Assembly: GCA_030432315.1 (NCBI GenBank)
Contig: JAUIHM010000004.1
Location: 1-64,000 of the forward strand
Direction of reading: 5' to 3'
Source: Alphaproteobacteria bacterium
Lineage (GTDB): Bacteria > Pseudomonadota > Alphaproteobacteria > Rhodobacterales > Rhodobacteraceae
DNA: 64,000 nt
The position numbers were made by a program, and so were the translations under genes. This document shows positions 27,982 to 37,519 of this stretch, piece by piece. The notes under the pieces were generated by a model. The model was not told where the DNA came from, made no database searches, and saw nothing but the letters and a program-made list of their open reading frames with translations. The stretch's first letter is position 1, and the number at the start of each line of letters is the position of its first letter.

Positions 27982-29187
27982 ATGGAGCGTTGCGGTGTGA
28001 CCTGGAAAACTCTGGACGATCTTGAACTTGCCGGGAAAAGCGTTCTGACCCGCGTTGACATCAACGTTCCGGTCAGTGACGGGCTGGTCACGGATGCTAC
28101 CCGGATTGAGCGTATCGCGCCAACCGTCGCGGCAATTCTGGCTGCCGGCGGCAAGCCGGTGCTGCTGGCGCATTTCGGCCGCCCGAAGGGAAAAGTGGTG
28201 CCTGGGATGAGCCTTCGGGTCACCCTTGATGCGTTGGAGCGCGCATTCGGCGTTCCCGTCCGGTTCGCAGAGGACTGTGTCGGGCCGGTGGCACGGGACG
28301 CGGTCGCGGCTTTGGGAGACGGCGAGGTTCTGCTGCTGGAGAATACCCGTTTCCACGCGGGGGAGGAAGAAAACGATCCCGAATTTGCCGCCGCTCTTGC
28401 CGAGCTTGGTGATGTCTACTGCAATGATGCGTTTTCAGCGGCGCACCGGGCCCATGCTTCTACCGAGGCGCTCGCCCGTCTGCTGCCATGCTGTGCCGGA
28501 CGTCTGATGCAGTCGGAGTTGCGGGCGCTGGAAAAGTCGCTGCTTTCGCCTGAGCGGCCGGTGGTGGCGCTGGTGGGCGGCGCAAAGGTTTCGACCAAGC
28601 TGGCACTGCTCGGCAACCTGGTCGGACGGACCGATGTGCTGGTCGTCGGCGGCGGCATGGCAAACACGTTTCTTGCCGCCCAGGGCCACGAGGTTGGGAA
28701 ATCCCTGTGCGAGTATGAGATGACCGGGGCGGCCAAAGAGGTGCTTGCCAAGGCCGAGGCTGCCGGCTGCGAAATTCTGCTGCCGATTGACGTGGTGGTT
28801 GCAGGTGAGTTCCGCGAAGGCGCGGAGAGCGAGGTGGTTCCGGCCAATGCCTGCCCGTCGGACGCGATGATCCTTGACGCCGGACCGGCGACCATTGCGC
28901 GGATCGCTTCCCGGTTCGAGGAGGCAAAAACCGTACTGTGGAACGGTCCGCTTGGTGCATTTGAGATTCAGCCGTTCAATGCCGGGACCGATGCTGCGGC
29001 CAAACGGGTCGCCGCGCTGACGCGGGCCGGGCGGCTCCTGTCGGTCGCCGGCGGCGGCGATACCATCGCGGCGCTGAATTCAAGCGGCACGGCCGACGAT
29101 TTTACCTACGTTTCCACGGCAGGCGGGGCCTTTCTCGAATGGCTGGAAGGCAAGGAACTGCCGGGCGTTGCAGCACTGCAGGCCTGA
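27982..29187 (+). CDS. pgk: phosphoglycerate kinase
   Basis: [25 protein letters not shown] ... [22 protein letters not shown] ... [11 protein letters not shown] ... SVAGGGDT. Confidence 0.97.
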   Translation: MERCGVTWKTLDDLELAGKSVLTRVDINVPVSDGLVTDATRIERIAPTVAAILAAGGKPVLLAHFGRPKGKVVPGMSLRVTLDALERAFGVPVRFAEDCVGPVARDAVAALGDGEVLLLENTRFHAGEEENDPEFAAALAELGDVYCNDAFSAAHRAHASTEALARLLPCCAGRLMQSELRALEKSLLSPERPVVALVGGAKVSTKLALLGNLVGRTDVLVVGGGMANTFLAAQGHEVGKSLCEYEMTGAAKEVLAKAEAAGCEILLPIDVVVAGEFREGAESEVVPANACPSDAMILDAGPATIARIASRFEEAKTVLWNGPLGAFEIQPFNAGTDAAAKRVAALTRAGRLLSVAGGGDTIAALNSSGTADDFTYVSTAGGAFLEWLEGKELPGVAALQA

Positions 29188-29240
29188 TGCAGCGACAGTG
29201 CAGGGCGGGCGGGTCCGCCAGGCATGACCGGGAGGTGTTG

Positions 29241-30851
29241 ATGCGACGTTTTGGGGCAGCCGCTGCCGGCCTTATGCTGGCGGCCGGAGCGGGCCAGGCG
29301 CAAACCGGTCCTTCCTTCGCGGAATTCTTTCATCCCGACCGCATTGCGCGGGTTGCCGTTCAGGCCGGTGTCAGCGTGCTGCGCAGTCAGTTCGCGCTTG
29401 CCTATGAAGGGCTTAGCGTGGATTTCATGGGCGGGCGCATCACCCTTTCGGGCGTGGTTGCGCGGCCGGAAATGCCCTGGCCGGACGGCAGCAGCTGTGA
29501 GATTGCCATTGCCCGACTGACCCTGACCGGCTCGCCTTGGGACGTTCTCGACCGCAGCCGGTTTCGTATCGATGTCAATGGGTTGGAGGCGCCTCTTGCC
29601 TGCCTGCCTGAGGACGCCCGGGTCGGGTTCGCGATGGCGGGGCTGGCAGGGATCGCCATTCCGCAGCTGACACTGTCCGGCGAGTTCGACGTAAATTCTG
29701 GCGCGGCGGCGCTGGGGCTGGTTGCCGGGATGGACGGGTTTGCCACCGTGTCAATCGACGCGGACTTTGCCTATCTGGCGTTTGAATCCGGCATGGGCGG
29801 GGCTGAGGAGGCGCCAGGGCTGCGTGCCGAACTGCGCTCGGCGCGCCTGACCGTGGAGGACCGGGGGGCATGGTCGGTGTTCGGCGCACTGATGCCCGAG
29901 CCGATGACGGCGCTGCAGAGTGGTGGCCCGATGCTCGGCATGGCGCTCGGCGGTGCGCTCACCGGGATGACTGACCCGGGGCAGGTGATGGATCCCGTGG
30001 CCGAGGACGCGCTGAATGCGTTGATTGCATCGGTCAGTGATGCCTGGACTGCGTTTCTCCGGTCACCCGAACAGCTTGTCGTGGAAACCGGATTTCCGCA
30101 GGATCAGCCGGTCGCGCTCGATCTGGAACGTTACGGCTCCGAGCCGACCGCCATGGTGGCGGACCTTCAGCCGGTTGTGGCGACGGCGCCGCGCAGTGCG
30201 ATGGACCTGCTGCCGGCGGCTTTGGTGGCGGCGGCGACGGGTTCCGGTGCGGACACGCTTTCGGTGGAGGATCGGCGCCGCGCCGGCATGGCGCTGTTGA
30301 CCGGAGAGGGGGCGCCGGTGGATCTGGCGACGGCACTGATGCTGCTCGAACCGATTGCGCAGTCGGGAGACGCGGAAGCGGCATTGGCAATCGCCCGCGC
30401 GACCGCGGGGTCTGCCCCGGAGGCGGCCTACGGCTGGGCTCTGATCGCGGGTGCCGCGGGTGTGCCGGGTGCGGTGGCCGTGCTGGACGGCATTGAGGAC
30501 AGGCTGCCGCTGCGCGATGTTCTGGATCTGCAGGCCGCGGCGGCCGGTGGGGATCCTCTGCTGCCCGGACGGGTGAGCGTCGGGAGCCTGCGCCAGGCGG
30601 CGCTCGACAGTCTGTCCGGCGGAGGCGGCACCGGACGGTCGTATGAGCGGGCGCTGTTCTGGGCAACCCTTGGACAGGCGGCGGGAGATGCCACGTCCGA
30701 GAATATCGTGCAGCAGATACATGATCTTGCGCGGCTGGCCGATCCGGAGGACATGGAGGCTTGGGGCGAGACAAGTGCGCGAATTTCGCGGCAGGCGCTT
30801 GAGTTCTGGTTGACGAATGACCTGCCGTCGCGTCTTGCTCTGCGTGATTAA
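29241..30851 (+). CDS. uncharacterised secreted protein
   Basis: MRRFGAAAAGLMLAAGAGQAQ signal peptide; ~536 aa Ala-rich; no family recognised; SD GGGAGG upstream; located between pgk and fba. Confidence 0.8.
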   Translation: MRRFGAAAAGLMLAAGAGQAQTGPSFAEFFHPDRIARVAVQAGVSVLRSQFALAYEGLSVDFMGGRITLSGVVARPEMPWPDGSSCEIAIARLTLTGSPWDVLDRSRFRIDVNGLEAPLACLPEDARVGFAMAGLAGIAIPQLTLSGEFDVNSGAAALGLVAGMDGFATVSIDADFAYLAFESGMGGAEEAPGLRAELRSARLTVEDRGAWSVFGALMPEPMTALQSGGPMLGMALGGALTGMTDPGQVMDPVAEDALNALIASVSDAWTAFLRSPEQLVVETGFPQDQPVALDLERYGSEPTAMVADLQPVVATAPRSAMDLLPAALVAAATGSGADTLSVEDRRRAGMALLTGEGAPVDLATALMLLEPIAQSGDAEAALAIARATAGSAPEAAYGWALIAGAAGVPGAVAVLDGIEDRLPLRDVLDLQAAAAGGDPLLPGRVSVGSLRQAALDSLSGGGGTGRSYERALFWATLGQAAGDATSENIVQQIHDLARLADPEDMEAWGETSARISRQALEFWLTNDLPSRLALRD

Positions 30852-30929
30852 CCAAGCAACACTGAATCCGGCCAGTGGCCGCATTTATCCGTTATTGAGT
30901 ACCGGCCAAACAGAGATGGGACCAGAATC

Positions 30930-31859
30930 ATGAAGACCACGCGTATCGTTCAGAAAATTCTCAGCAATTACGAGGCTGACAATGCGGGAGTGAAGGGAAA
31001 TCTTTGCCGTATTCTGATGAACGGTCGTCTGGGGGGCACCGGCAAGATGATCATCCTGCCGGTGGATCAGGGGTTCGAACACGGTCCGGCGCGCAGTTTT
31101 GCACCGAATCCGGCGGCCTATGATCCCCATTATCACTATCAGCTTGCGGTTGATGCCGGCCTGAACGCCTATGCCGCTCCCCTCGGCATGATCGAGGCCG
31201 GGGCGGATACGTTCGCCGGGCAGATCCCGACCATTCTGAAGGTCAATTCGGCCAATTCGCTCATCCCGTCGGAAGCGCTGAAGGATCAGGCGATAACCGC
31301 GTCGGTGGACGACGCCCTGAGGCTCGGTTGTTCGGCGATCGGCTTCACCATCTATCCCGGGTCCGCCGCCGGACTCGACATGTTCGAGGAAATCTCCGCC
31401 ATGCGCGAAGAGGCGGCGTCGAAGGGCCTCGCCACGGTGATCTGGTCGTATCCGCGCGGCGAGGCGGTGTCCAAGGAAGGGGAAACCGCGATCGATATCG
31501 CCGCCTATGCGGCGCAGATCGCGGCCCTCCTCGGGGCGCACATCATCAAGATCAAGCTTTCCACCGATCACCTGGAATTGGGGGAGGCGAAAAAGGTCTA
31601 CCAGGCCCAGGAGATCGATGTCGCGACCCAGGCGGCCCGGGTAAAGCACTGTGTTCAGTCGGCTTTCAACGGCCGGCGCATCATGGTGTTCTCCGGTGGC
31701 GCGGCCAAGGGACAGGACGCGGTGTTCGACGATGCGCGGGCGATTCGCGACGGTGGCGGCAATGGGTCGATCATCGGCCGAAACACCTTCCAGCGGTCGC
31801 GGGAAGATGCGATGGCGATGCTCGACAAACTTGTCGACATCTACAAGGGCCGCGCGTGA
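30930..31859 (+). CDS. class I fructose-bisphosphate aldolase (DhnA/FbaB type)
   Basis: MIILPVDQGFEHGPARSFAPNPAAYDPHYHYQLAVDAG ... IIKIKLSTDHLEL ... VFSGGAAKGQDAV. Confidence 0.92.
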   Translation: MKTTRIVQKILSNYEADNAGVKGNLCRILMNGRLGGTGKMIILPVDQGFEHGPARSFAPNPAAYDPHYHYQLAVDAGLNAYAAPLGMIEAGADTFAGQIPTILKVNSANSLIPSEALKDQAITASVDDALRLGCSAIGFTIYPGSAAGLDMFEEISAMREEAASKGLATVIWSYPRGEAVSKEGETAIDIAAYAAQIAALLGAHIIKIKLSTDHLELGEAKKVYQAQEIDVATQAARVKHCVQSAFNGRRIMVFSGGAAKGQDAVFDDARAIRDGGGNGSIIGRNTFQRSREDAMAMLDKLVDIYKGRA

Positions 31860-31878
31860 CCGTGACATTCCGGCAAAG

Positions 31879-31902
31879 TTGATTCGAATTTTCACGAATC
31901 AA
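31879..31902. repeat. inverted repeat TTGATTCG-N8-CGAATCAA containing two GANTC sites
   Basis: Perfect 8-bp arms 31879-31886 and 31895-31902. Confidence 0.7.
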
Positions 31903-31973
31903 TATGTTTGGGGGATTCCCTTCCGTTCGGACTTCTGCGAGAATCAGGCAGTTTTGGTAGTGGACGAACGGAA

Positions 31974-32276
31974 GTGGGCGACCTGTCACATGGCGGCAGG
32001 ACCGGAAACGTGGTGTTTGTCGCGGTTTCGGTCTCGATTGTTCTCTATACGGTGCTGACGGCGCTGAATGGGGATTACGGGCTGCTGCGCCTGTATCAGA
32101 TCAAGTCCCTGGAGGGGCAGTACACGGCGCAGTTGCAGGATCTGCAGAAGTCCAACGCCGCAATATCCAACAAGATTCAGCGGTTGTCCTGGCAGCAGCC
32201 GGATATCGAACTGCTCGACAGTCAGGCGCGCAGCGTTCTCGGGCTGGGCCGGGCAAACGAGATCATCATCCACTAG
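31974..32276 (+). CDS. FtsB/DivIC family septum formation initiator
   Basis: VVFVAVSVSIVLYTVLTALNGDYGLLRLYQIKSLEGQYTAQLQDLQKSNAAISNKIQRL: one TM plus coiled coil; proposed GTG start 31974. Confidence 0.78.
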   Translation: MGDLSHGGRTGNVVFVAVSVSIVLYTVLTALNGDYGLLRLYQIKSLEGQYTAQLQDLQKSNAAISNKIQRLSWQQPDIELLDSQARSVLGLGRANEIIIH

Positions 32277-32311
32277 TCTGCCGGTTCAGGGTTGCGGGGT
32301 GGGCCGGGAGG

Positions 32312-33130
32312 CTATTCCCCGGCCTCGATGCGCCCGAGAAGCTGGTCCATCGACTTGGAGGGCTCGGCGCAGCCGGCCTCACCGACGATGCGCGCGGGAA
32401 CGCCGGCGACGGTCGTGCAGGGCGGCACGTTTGCCAGGACCACGGAACCGGCGGCAATTCGTGAGCATTTTCCGACGGTTATATTGCCAAGCACCGCAGC
32501 GCCGGCGCCGATGAGGACGCCTTCGTTAATTTTCGGATGGCGGTCGCCGTCGGCCTTGCCGGTGCCGCCTAGGGTGACGGAATGCAGCATCGAGACGTTG
32601 TCGGCGACGACGCAGGTTTCACCGATGACGATGGAATGGGCGTGGTCGATCATGATGCCGCGACCGATCCGGGCATTGGGATGGATGTCGACGCCGAAGC
32701 ATTCGGAGGTGCGCATCTGAAAAAAACGGGCCATGTCCTGACGGCCGCTGGTCCAGAGCCAGTGGGCGATGCGGTAGCACTGAAGCGCCTGGTAGCCCTT
32801 GAAGAACAGTAGCGGCTGAATATAGGCGTGGCAGGCCGGATCGCGGTCATAGACGGCGACAATGTCGGCGCGGGCGGCGGCGCCGATTGACCTGTCGTTT
32901 GTCAGTGCCTCATTTGCGATTTCGCGGATGATCAACTCGCTCATTTCGGGAGAGGCGAGTTTCTGGGCGATTCTGTAGCTCAGTGCACGTTCAAAGCTGG
33001 AATGGTGCAGGACACCGGCATGGACGAGACTGGCCATCAGCGGCTCGGATTCCGCCATCTGCAGAGCGTCGGAGCGGACGGTTTCCCAGACCGGGTCAAC
33101 GGTGGCGAGTGCCTTCTTGGAATAGGCCAA
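32312..33130 (-). CDS. cysE: serine O-acetyltransferase
   Basis: DIHPNARIGRGIMIDHAHSIVIGETCVVADNVSMLHSVTLGGTGKADGDRHPKI hexapeptide repeats; proposed TTG start at 33130 with SD AGGGGGGA. Confidence 0.93.
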   Translation of the reverse strand: MAYSKKALATVDPVWETVRSDALQMAESEPLMASLVHAGVLHHSSFERALSYRIAQKLASPEMSELIIREIANEALTNDRSIGAAARADIVAVYDRDPACHAYIQPLLFFKGYQALQCYRIAHWLWTSGRQDMARFFQMRTSECFGVDIHPNARIGRGIMIDHAHSIVIGETCVVADNVSMLHSVTLGGTGKADGDRHPKINEGVLIGAGAAVLGNITVGKCSRIAAGSVVLANVPPCTTVAGVPARIVGEAGCAEPSKSMDQLLGRIEAGE

Positions 33131-33279
33131 CGGGCGTCCCCCCTGCGAGTGTTTACGGAATGACAGGTTGTCTTTTGACCGGGAAAAATCAAGCCCGAAC
33201 CGGTTTTTTGTCGCGGCATGCCGCGGCAACGGTTAATCGTGGGGCTTGCGGATTACTTTCGCAGTCCTTGGCAGGCGCG

Positions 33280-33320
33280 TACCCATTCGATACCCGACCG
33301 ATACCCATTTGATACCTACG
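33280..33320 (+). promoter_or_regulatory. 11-bp tandem direct-repeat array (TACCC-N6)x3 plus TACCTACG
   Basis: TACCCATTCGA / TACCCGACCGA / TACCCATTTGA / TACCTACG at 33280, 33291, 33302, 33313; exact 11-bp period; matches 4194 array. Confidence 0.65.
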
Positions 33321-33474
33321 TTCATTGCTTCGTCGATCCGGGCCGAATTCCATGGCCCGTCGTGCCTGTTCGCCGGTTCGGCATGTATTGTTGTGTCTTT
33401 TGTTTCTGCGCCGATTTAACGGAGACAGAAGTTCTTCGATCTGTTCGTGAGCATTGGTTGAAGGAGGTCCGGTG

Positions 33475-34458
33475 ATGGAGAATCCGGGTTCGGATACGGA
33501 ACTGATTGCAGAGCGGTACAGGCGGTTTGCCGAACACGAGGCGCGGGGCTCCTCGCCGCTCTATCAGGATCTGTCACATCATGTGGCGGGCAGTCCCGGC
33601 CTGCTGGCGTTTCTGGCGCAGTTCCCGTCGGCCCTGCAGCAGCCCAACCTGTTTCTGGCGGCGGTGCGGCATGTTGCCGGGACACCACGGGACCCGGCGG
33701 ATCTGGACGCGATGATGGTGCGGCACGCGGAGGATGTCGCGCGGACCATGCGGGTGCGCCGCACCCAGACCAATGAGCCGGGGCGCTGCGCCAGTCTGCT
33801 GCCTTTGCTGGCGGCATTGCCCGGACCTCTGGCGCTGCTTGAGGTGGGGGCGTCTGCGGGGCTGTGTCTGCTGCCCGATCTCTACGGGTACGATTACGGC
33901 GGTTTGACGATCGATGCACCGGAACGCACCAGGGCAGTAGCGCCGGTGCTCCGGTGTCAGGCCTCGGCGGAAACGCCGTTGCCGCGCAGACCGCCGCAGG
34001 TTGTCTGGCGGGCGGGGCTGGACATCAATCCGCTTGCGGTGGAGAGCACGTCGGACATGGCGTGGCTGGAAACGCTGGTCTGGCCGGAACAGGTCGGGCG
34101 GCTGGAACGGCTGCGCGCCGCCGTCGAGGTCGCGCGGCTGGTTTCGCCCGGGGTCAGATCCGGCGATCTGCGGCGCGACCTCACTGCACTTGCGGCGACG
34201 GCGCCTGCGGATGCGCGGCTGGTGATCTTTCATACTGCGGTTCTGGGATATGTCGAAGCGCAGTCGGAGCGGGATGCGTTTGCCGCCACGACCGCTGAGC
34301 TTGGGGCAACCTGGATCAGCAGCGAATGGCCCGATGTTTTCCCGCAAACCGCAGCGAAGCTTGTCGGACCGGCACCGGCGGGGCTGTTCCTGATGTCGGT
34401 GGATGGTGTTCCGGTGGCCTGGACGGCACCACATGGCCAGGTGCTGGTCTGGATCTGA
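33475..34458 (+). CDS. DUF2332 family protein
   Basis: SSPLYQDLSHHVAGSPGLLAFLAQFP...QPNLFLAAVRHVAG...LALLEVGASAGLCLLPDLYGYDYG; SD AAGGAGG. Confidence 0.85.
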   Translation: MENPGSDTELIAERYRRFAEHEARGSSPLYQDLSHHVAGSPGLLAFLAQFPSALQQPNLFLAAVRHVAGTPRDPADLDAMMVRHAEDVARTMRVRRTQTNEPGRCASLLPLLAALPGPLALLEVGASAGLCLLPDLYGYDYGGLTIDAPERTRAVAPVLRCQASAETPLPRRPPQVVWRAGLDINPLAVESTSDMAWLETLVWPEQVGRLERLRAAVEVARLVSPGVRSGDLRRDLTALAATAPADARLVIFHTAVLGYVEAQSERDAFAATTAELGATWISSEWPDVFPQTAAKLVGPAPAGLFLMSVDGVPVAWTAPHGQVLVWI

Positions 34459-34479
34459 GGTGGCCATGGCGGCCGGCGC

Positions 34480-35019
34480 TCAGTTGGCGTCGATCACCGG
34501 TTGCAGGCGGTCGGCGAAGGCGGCGCGGGTGAGGGGGCCGGGGAAGCGGGTGAGGATTTCACCGCCCGGGCCGACGAGGAAGGTTTCCGGCACGCCATAG
34601 ATGCCCCAGTCGATGCCGGTGCGCCCGGAGGGATCGGCGGCGATGCGGTCGTAGGGATTGCCCAGCTCGGCGAGGAAGCCTTCGGCATTGGCCGGCTGGT
34701 CCTTGTAGTTGATGCCGTAGACGGGAATTTCGCCGTCCGTCAGGTCCATCAGCAGCGGGTGTTCGGCGCGGCAGGGGGCGCACCAGCTGGCCCAGAAATT
34801 GACCAGTTTCAGGCCCGGGCCGGAGAGGTCGGCGTCGCCCAGCAGCGGCAGGTCGCCCAGCGGTTCGGCGGTAGCGAGCAGCGGGGCGGTGCGGCCAATC
34901 AGGGCGCTCGGCAACTCGTCCGGGTTCTCGCGTTTCAGGGCGAGGAAGGCGGCGGCGGCAAAGCCGGCGAACAGCAGCGGCGGCAGCAGGATCAGCAGGT
35001 TGAAGCGGGGTGGTTTCAT
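34480..35019 (-). CDS. ccmG: thiol:disulfide interchange protein, DsbE/CcmG
   Basis: LVNFWASWCAPCRAEHPLL thioredoxin motif; YGVPETFLVGPGGEI; next to ccm genes. Confidence 0.93.
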   Translation of the reverse strand: MKPPRFNLLILLPPLLFAGFAAAAFLALKRENPDELPSALIGRTAPLLATAEPLGDLPLLGDADLSGPGLKLVNFWASWCAPCRAEHPLLMDLTDGEIPVYGINYKDQPANAEGFLAELGNPYDRIAADPSGRTGIDWGIYGVPETFLVGPGGEILTRFPGPLTRAAFADRLQPVIDAN

Positions 35020-35177
35020 GCTTTGCTCTTTCGGACTTCCGCTTCGGCGCGGGCGAGGGCGCGGCGCAGGCGGGCAGAGCGCAGCAGCGAGGCGGCGATC
35101 AGCGCGGCGATCAGGCCGAGCGAGACGCCATAGGCCAGCAGCACGGTCGCGGCGTACTTTCCCAGATCGGGCATCAT
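35016..35177 (-). CDS. ccmD: heme exporter protein CcmD (absent from supplied ORF track)
   Basis: Read directly: MMPDLGKYAATVLLAYGVSLGLIAALIAASLLRSARLRRALARAEAEVRKSKA*, single TM, 53 aa; overlaps ccmG start and ccmC stop. Confidence 0.85.
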   Translation of the reverse strand: MMPDLGKYAATVLLAYGVSLGLIAALIAASLLRSARLRRALARAEAEVRKSKA

Positions 35178-35902
35178 GCGCGGGCCTGGAGGTTCTGCAG
35201 GGCGCGCAGGCGGCGGGCGCGGATTTCGGTGCGGGTGCGCAGCAGCACGAGACTGAGGAACAGCAGGATGAAGCCGGCGATACAGATCAGCAGGGGCCAG
35301 TAGAAGGCGTTGTCGACGTTCTCCTGTCTGTCGAGCGAGAGCGAGGGGCCCTGGTGCAGGCCCTGGGACCAGAAGAACACCGCATAGCGGGACAGCAGCG
35401 CGAAGACCGAGCCGACGAGGCAGAGCACGGCGGTGAGGTCGGCGGCGCGGTCCGGCTCATCGATGGCGTTCCAGAGGGCGATGTAGCCGAGGTAGAACAC
35501 GAACAGGATGAAAAACGAGGTCAGGCGCGGATCCCAGACCCACCAGGTGCCCCACATCGGCTGGCCCCAGACCGCGCCGGTGAAAAGCGCGATCACGGTC
35601 ATCACCGCGCCGACCGGTGCGGCGGCGCGGGCAGCGAGGGCGGAGACATGGTGGCGGCGGATGATCCAGATCAGCGAGGCGGCCAGCATCATCAGCCAGG
35701 CGTTGATCGCCATCAGCGCGGCTGGGACGTGCAGGAACAGGATCTTGACCGTGGATCCCTGGCGGTAGTCGTCCGGGGTGCCGAAGAAGCCCCAGGCGAG
35801 GCCGGTGGCGAGACAGAGCGCGGTGCCCGCCCAGAACCACGGCAGCGCCGCGCCGGAGACGCGGAGAAATTCGACGGGATTTGCGTAGCGCCAGATCGAC
35901 AT
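35174..35902 (-). CDS. ccmC: heme ABC transporter permease CcmC
   Basis: MSIWRYANPVEFLRVSG ... VPAALMAINAWLMM ... GQPMWGTWWVWDPRLTSFFILF tryptophan-rich WWD-type motif. Confidence 0.95.
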   Translation of the reverse strand: MSIWRYANPVEFLRVSGAALPWFWAGTALCLATGLAWGFFGTPDDYRQGSTVKILFLHVPAALMAINAWLMMLAASLIWIIRRHHVSALAARAAAPVGAVMTVIALFTGAVWGQPMWGTWWVWDPRLTSFFILFVFYLGYIALWNAIDEPDRAADLTAVLCLVGSVFALLSRYAVFFWSQGLHQGPSLSLDRQENVDNAFYWPLLICIAGFILLFLSLVLLRTRTEIRARRLRALQNLQARA

Positions 35903-35965
35903 GGGGTGCATTTACGGGAGAGCGGGGGGGCGGTGCAACAGGGTTCGGCTTCGGGCCGTGCCCGC

Positions 35966-36631
35966 TCACCGCAGGTTGATGCGCAGGGCGGCGGCGGCGG
36001 CGAAAGGGGCGAGGGCGAGGATGGCGAGGGTCAGGCCGGTGAGCAGCAGCAGCGGCGGTGTCGGGTCGGTGCCGTCGATGGCGGCGCGGACGGTGGCGGC
36101 GCCGAAGATCAGCGTGGGGATGTAGAGCGGCAGGACGAGGATCGAGAGCAGCAGGCCGCCGCGGCGGATGCCGACGGTCAGCGCCCCGCCGATGGCGCCG
36201 AGGAAGCTCAGGGCCGGGGTGCCGACGGCGAGGCTGGCAATAAGCCAGGGCGCGGCGGCGCCTGGCAGGTTCAGGGTGATGGCGAGCACCGGGGCGGCGA
36301 TCACCAGCGGCAGGCCGGTGGTCAGCCAGTGCGCGAGGCATTTGAGCGCGACGGTCATTTCCATCGGCAGCGGCGAGAGGGCGAGGATGTCGAGGGTGCC
36401 GTCCTCAAAATCGGTCTGGAACAGCCGGTCGAGCGACAGCAGGCAGGCGAGCAGCGCGCCGATCCACAGGGTTCCCACGGCGATGGTGGCGAGGCGGTCG
36501 GGGTCGGGGCCGGTGCCGAACGGGACCAGCAGGATGACCGTGAGAAAGAACGCCAGCCCGAGGCCGGCACCGCCCCCGGAGCGCAGGGCGAGCCGCAGTT
36601 CGCGGCCGAGGACGGCGCGCAGCGGGCTCAC
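35966..36631 (-). CDS. ccmB: heme exporter protein CcmB
   Basis: LRAVLGRELRLALRSGGG ... LDRLFQTDFEDGTLDILALSPLPMEMTVALKCLAHWLTTGLPLVIAAP. Confidence 0.95.
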   Translation of the reverse strand: MSPLRAVLGRELRLALRSGGGAGLGLAFFLTVILLVPFGTGPDPDRLATIAVGTLWIGALLACLLSLDRLFQTDFEDGTLDILALSPLPMEMTVALKCLAHWLTTGLPLVIAAPVLAITLNLPGAAAPWLIASLAVGTPALSFLGAIGGALTVGIRRGGLLLSILVLPLYIPTLIFGAATVRAAIDGTDPTPPLLLLTGLTLAILALAPFAAAAALRINLR

Positions 36632-37293
36632 CGGGCGATGTCCGCGAGAAACGGATCCGGGCGCGCGGGACCGGTGGTGATGCCCGGCGGCGCGGGGGAC
36701 AGGGTCAGGGTGGCGGCACCGGCGAGGTCGAGATCGGTGTGGGTGGCGATCAGGGCCATGCCGCCTGCGGCGCGGTGGGCGCCGACAAGCCGGGTCAGTG
36801 CGGTGGTGGCCGCGGCGTCGAGTGAGACGGCCGGTTCGTCGAGCAGCCAGAGCCGCCGTGGGACGAGGGCGAGGCGGGCGAGGCCGAGGCGGCGCTTCTG
36901 GCCGGCGGAGCAGGCATGGGCGGCGCGGTCGGCCAGCGCGCCAAGGTCGAAGGCGTCGAGGGCCGCGTCGATACCGGCGGCACCGAGCAGGGCGGCCCAG
37001 AAGCGCAGGTTTTCCGCGACGGTCAGCTGTGGTTTGACCGCGTCGAGATGCCCGGCGAAGGCGACGGCTTCGGTCCAGGCGTCGCGGCTGGAGCCAAGGT
37101 GGATGCCGTCGAGGGTTGCGGTGCCGGATTCGGGCGGCAGCAGGCCGGCGAGGACCCGCAGCAGGGTCGACTTTCCGGCACCGTTCGGCCCGCGCAGCAG
37201 CGTGATGCCGCCGTCCTCAACGCGGTGCGAGAGGCCGGTGAGCACGGGCAGTCCGGCGCGGCTGCAGCAGAGGTCGGTGAATTCGAGTGCCAT
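36628..37293 (-). CDS. ccmA: heme ABC exporter ATP-binding protein CcmA
   Basis: LLRGPNGAGKSTLLRVLAGLLPPESG ... CSAGQKRRLGLARLAL; ATG 37293 preferred over ORF start 37575. Confidence 0.94.
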   Translation of the reverse strand: MALEFTDLCCSRAGLPVLTGLSHRVEDGGITLLRGPNGAGKSTLLRVLAGLLPPESGTATLDGIHLGSSRDAWTEAVAFAGHLDAVKPQLTVAENLRFWAALLGAAGIDAALDAFDLGALADRAAHACSAGQKRRLGLARLALVPRRLWLLDEPAVSLDAAATTALTRLVGAHRAAGGMALIATHTDLDLAGAATLTLSPAPPGITTGPARPDPFLADIAR

Positions 37294-37519
37294 GGTCTTC
37301 GCATAGCCTGGCGGCAGCGGCGGGGGAAGGGCGTGCGGGAAGCGGCGCGGTCGCACGGTGCGGTCACCACCGGAGCCGCTTTCGCCGCGCGCGACGGTAA
37401 AAAGCCCGATTTTTTCGGTGTGCATTTGCATACAATCGGTCCGGGGCTGCTTGTAATCGGCGCTGCATTGCGGCATATCTTGGCTCAGTGCTGACATCCG
37501 AAGGGAGCAAAGAGCCACC

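Noticed and set aside
33218-33475. 85-aa plus-strand ORF overlapping the DUF2332 start (TGATG)
   Set aside because: It runs through the TACCC repeat array, has no recognisable family, and its start lies close to cysE; probably spurious
34799-37306. 835-aa plus-strand ORF opposite the ccm genes
   Set aside because: Antisense shadow of ccmG-ccmA; low-complexity Gly/Arg/Glu/Gln composition
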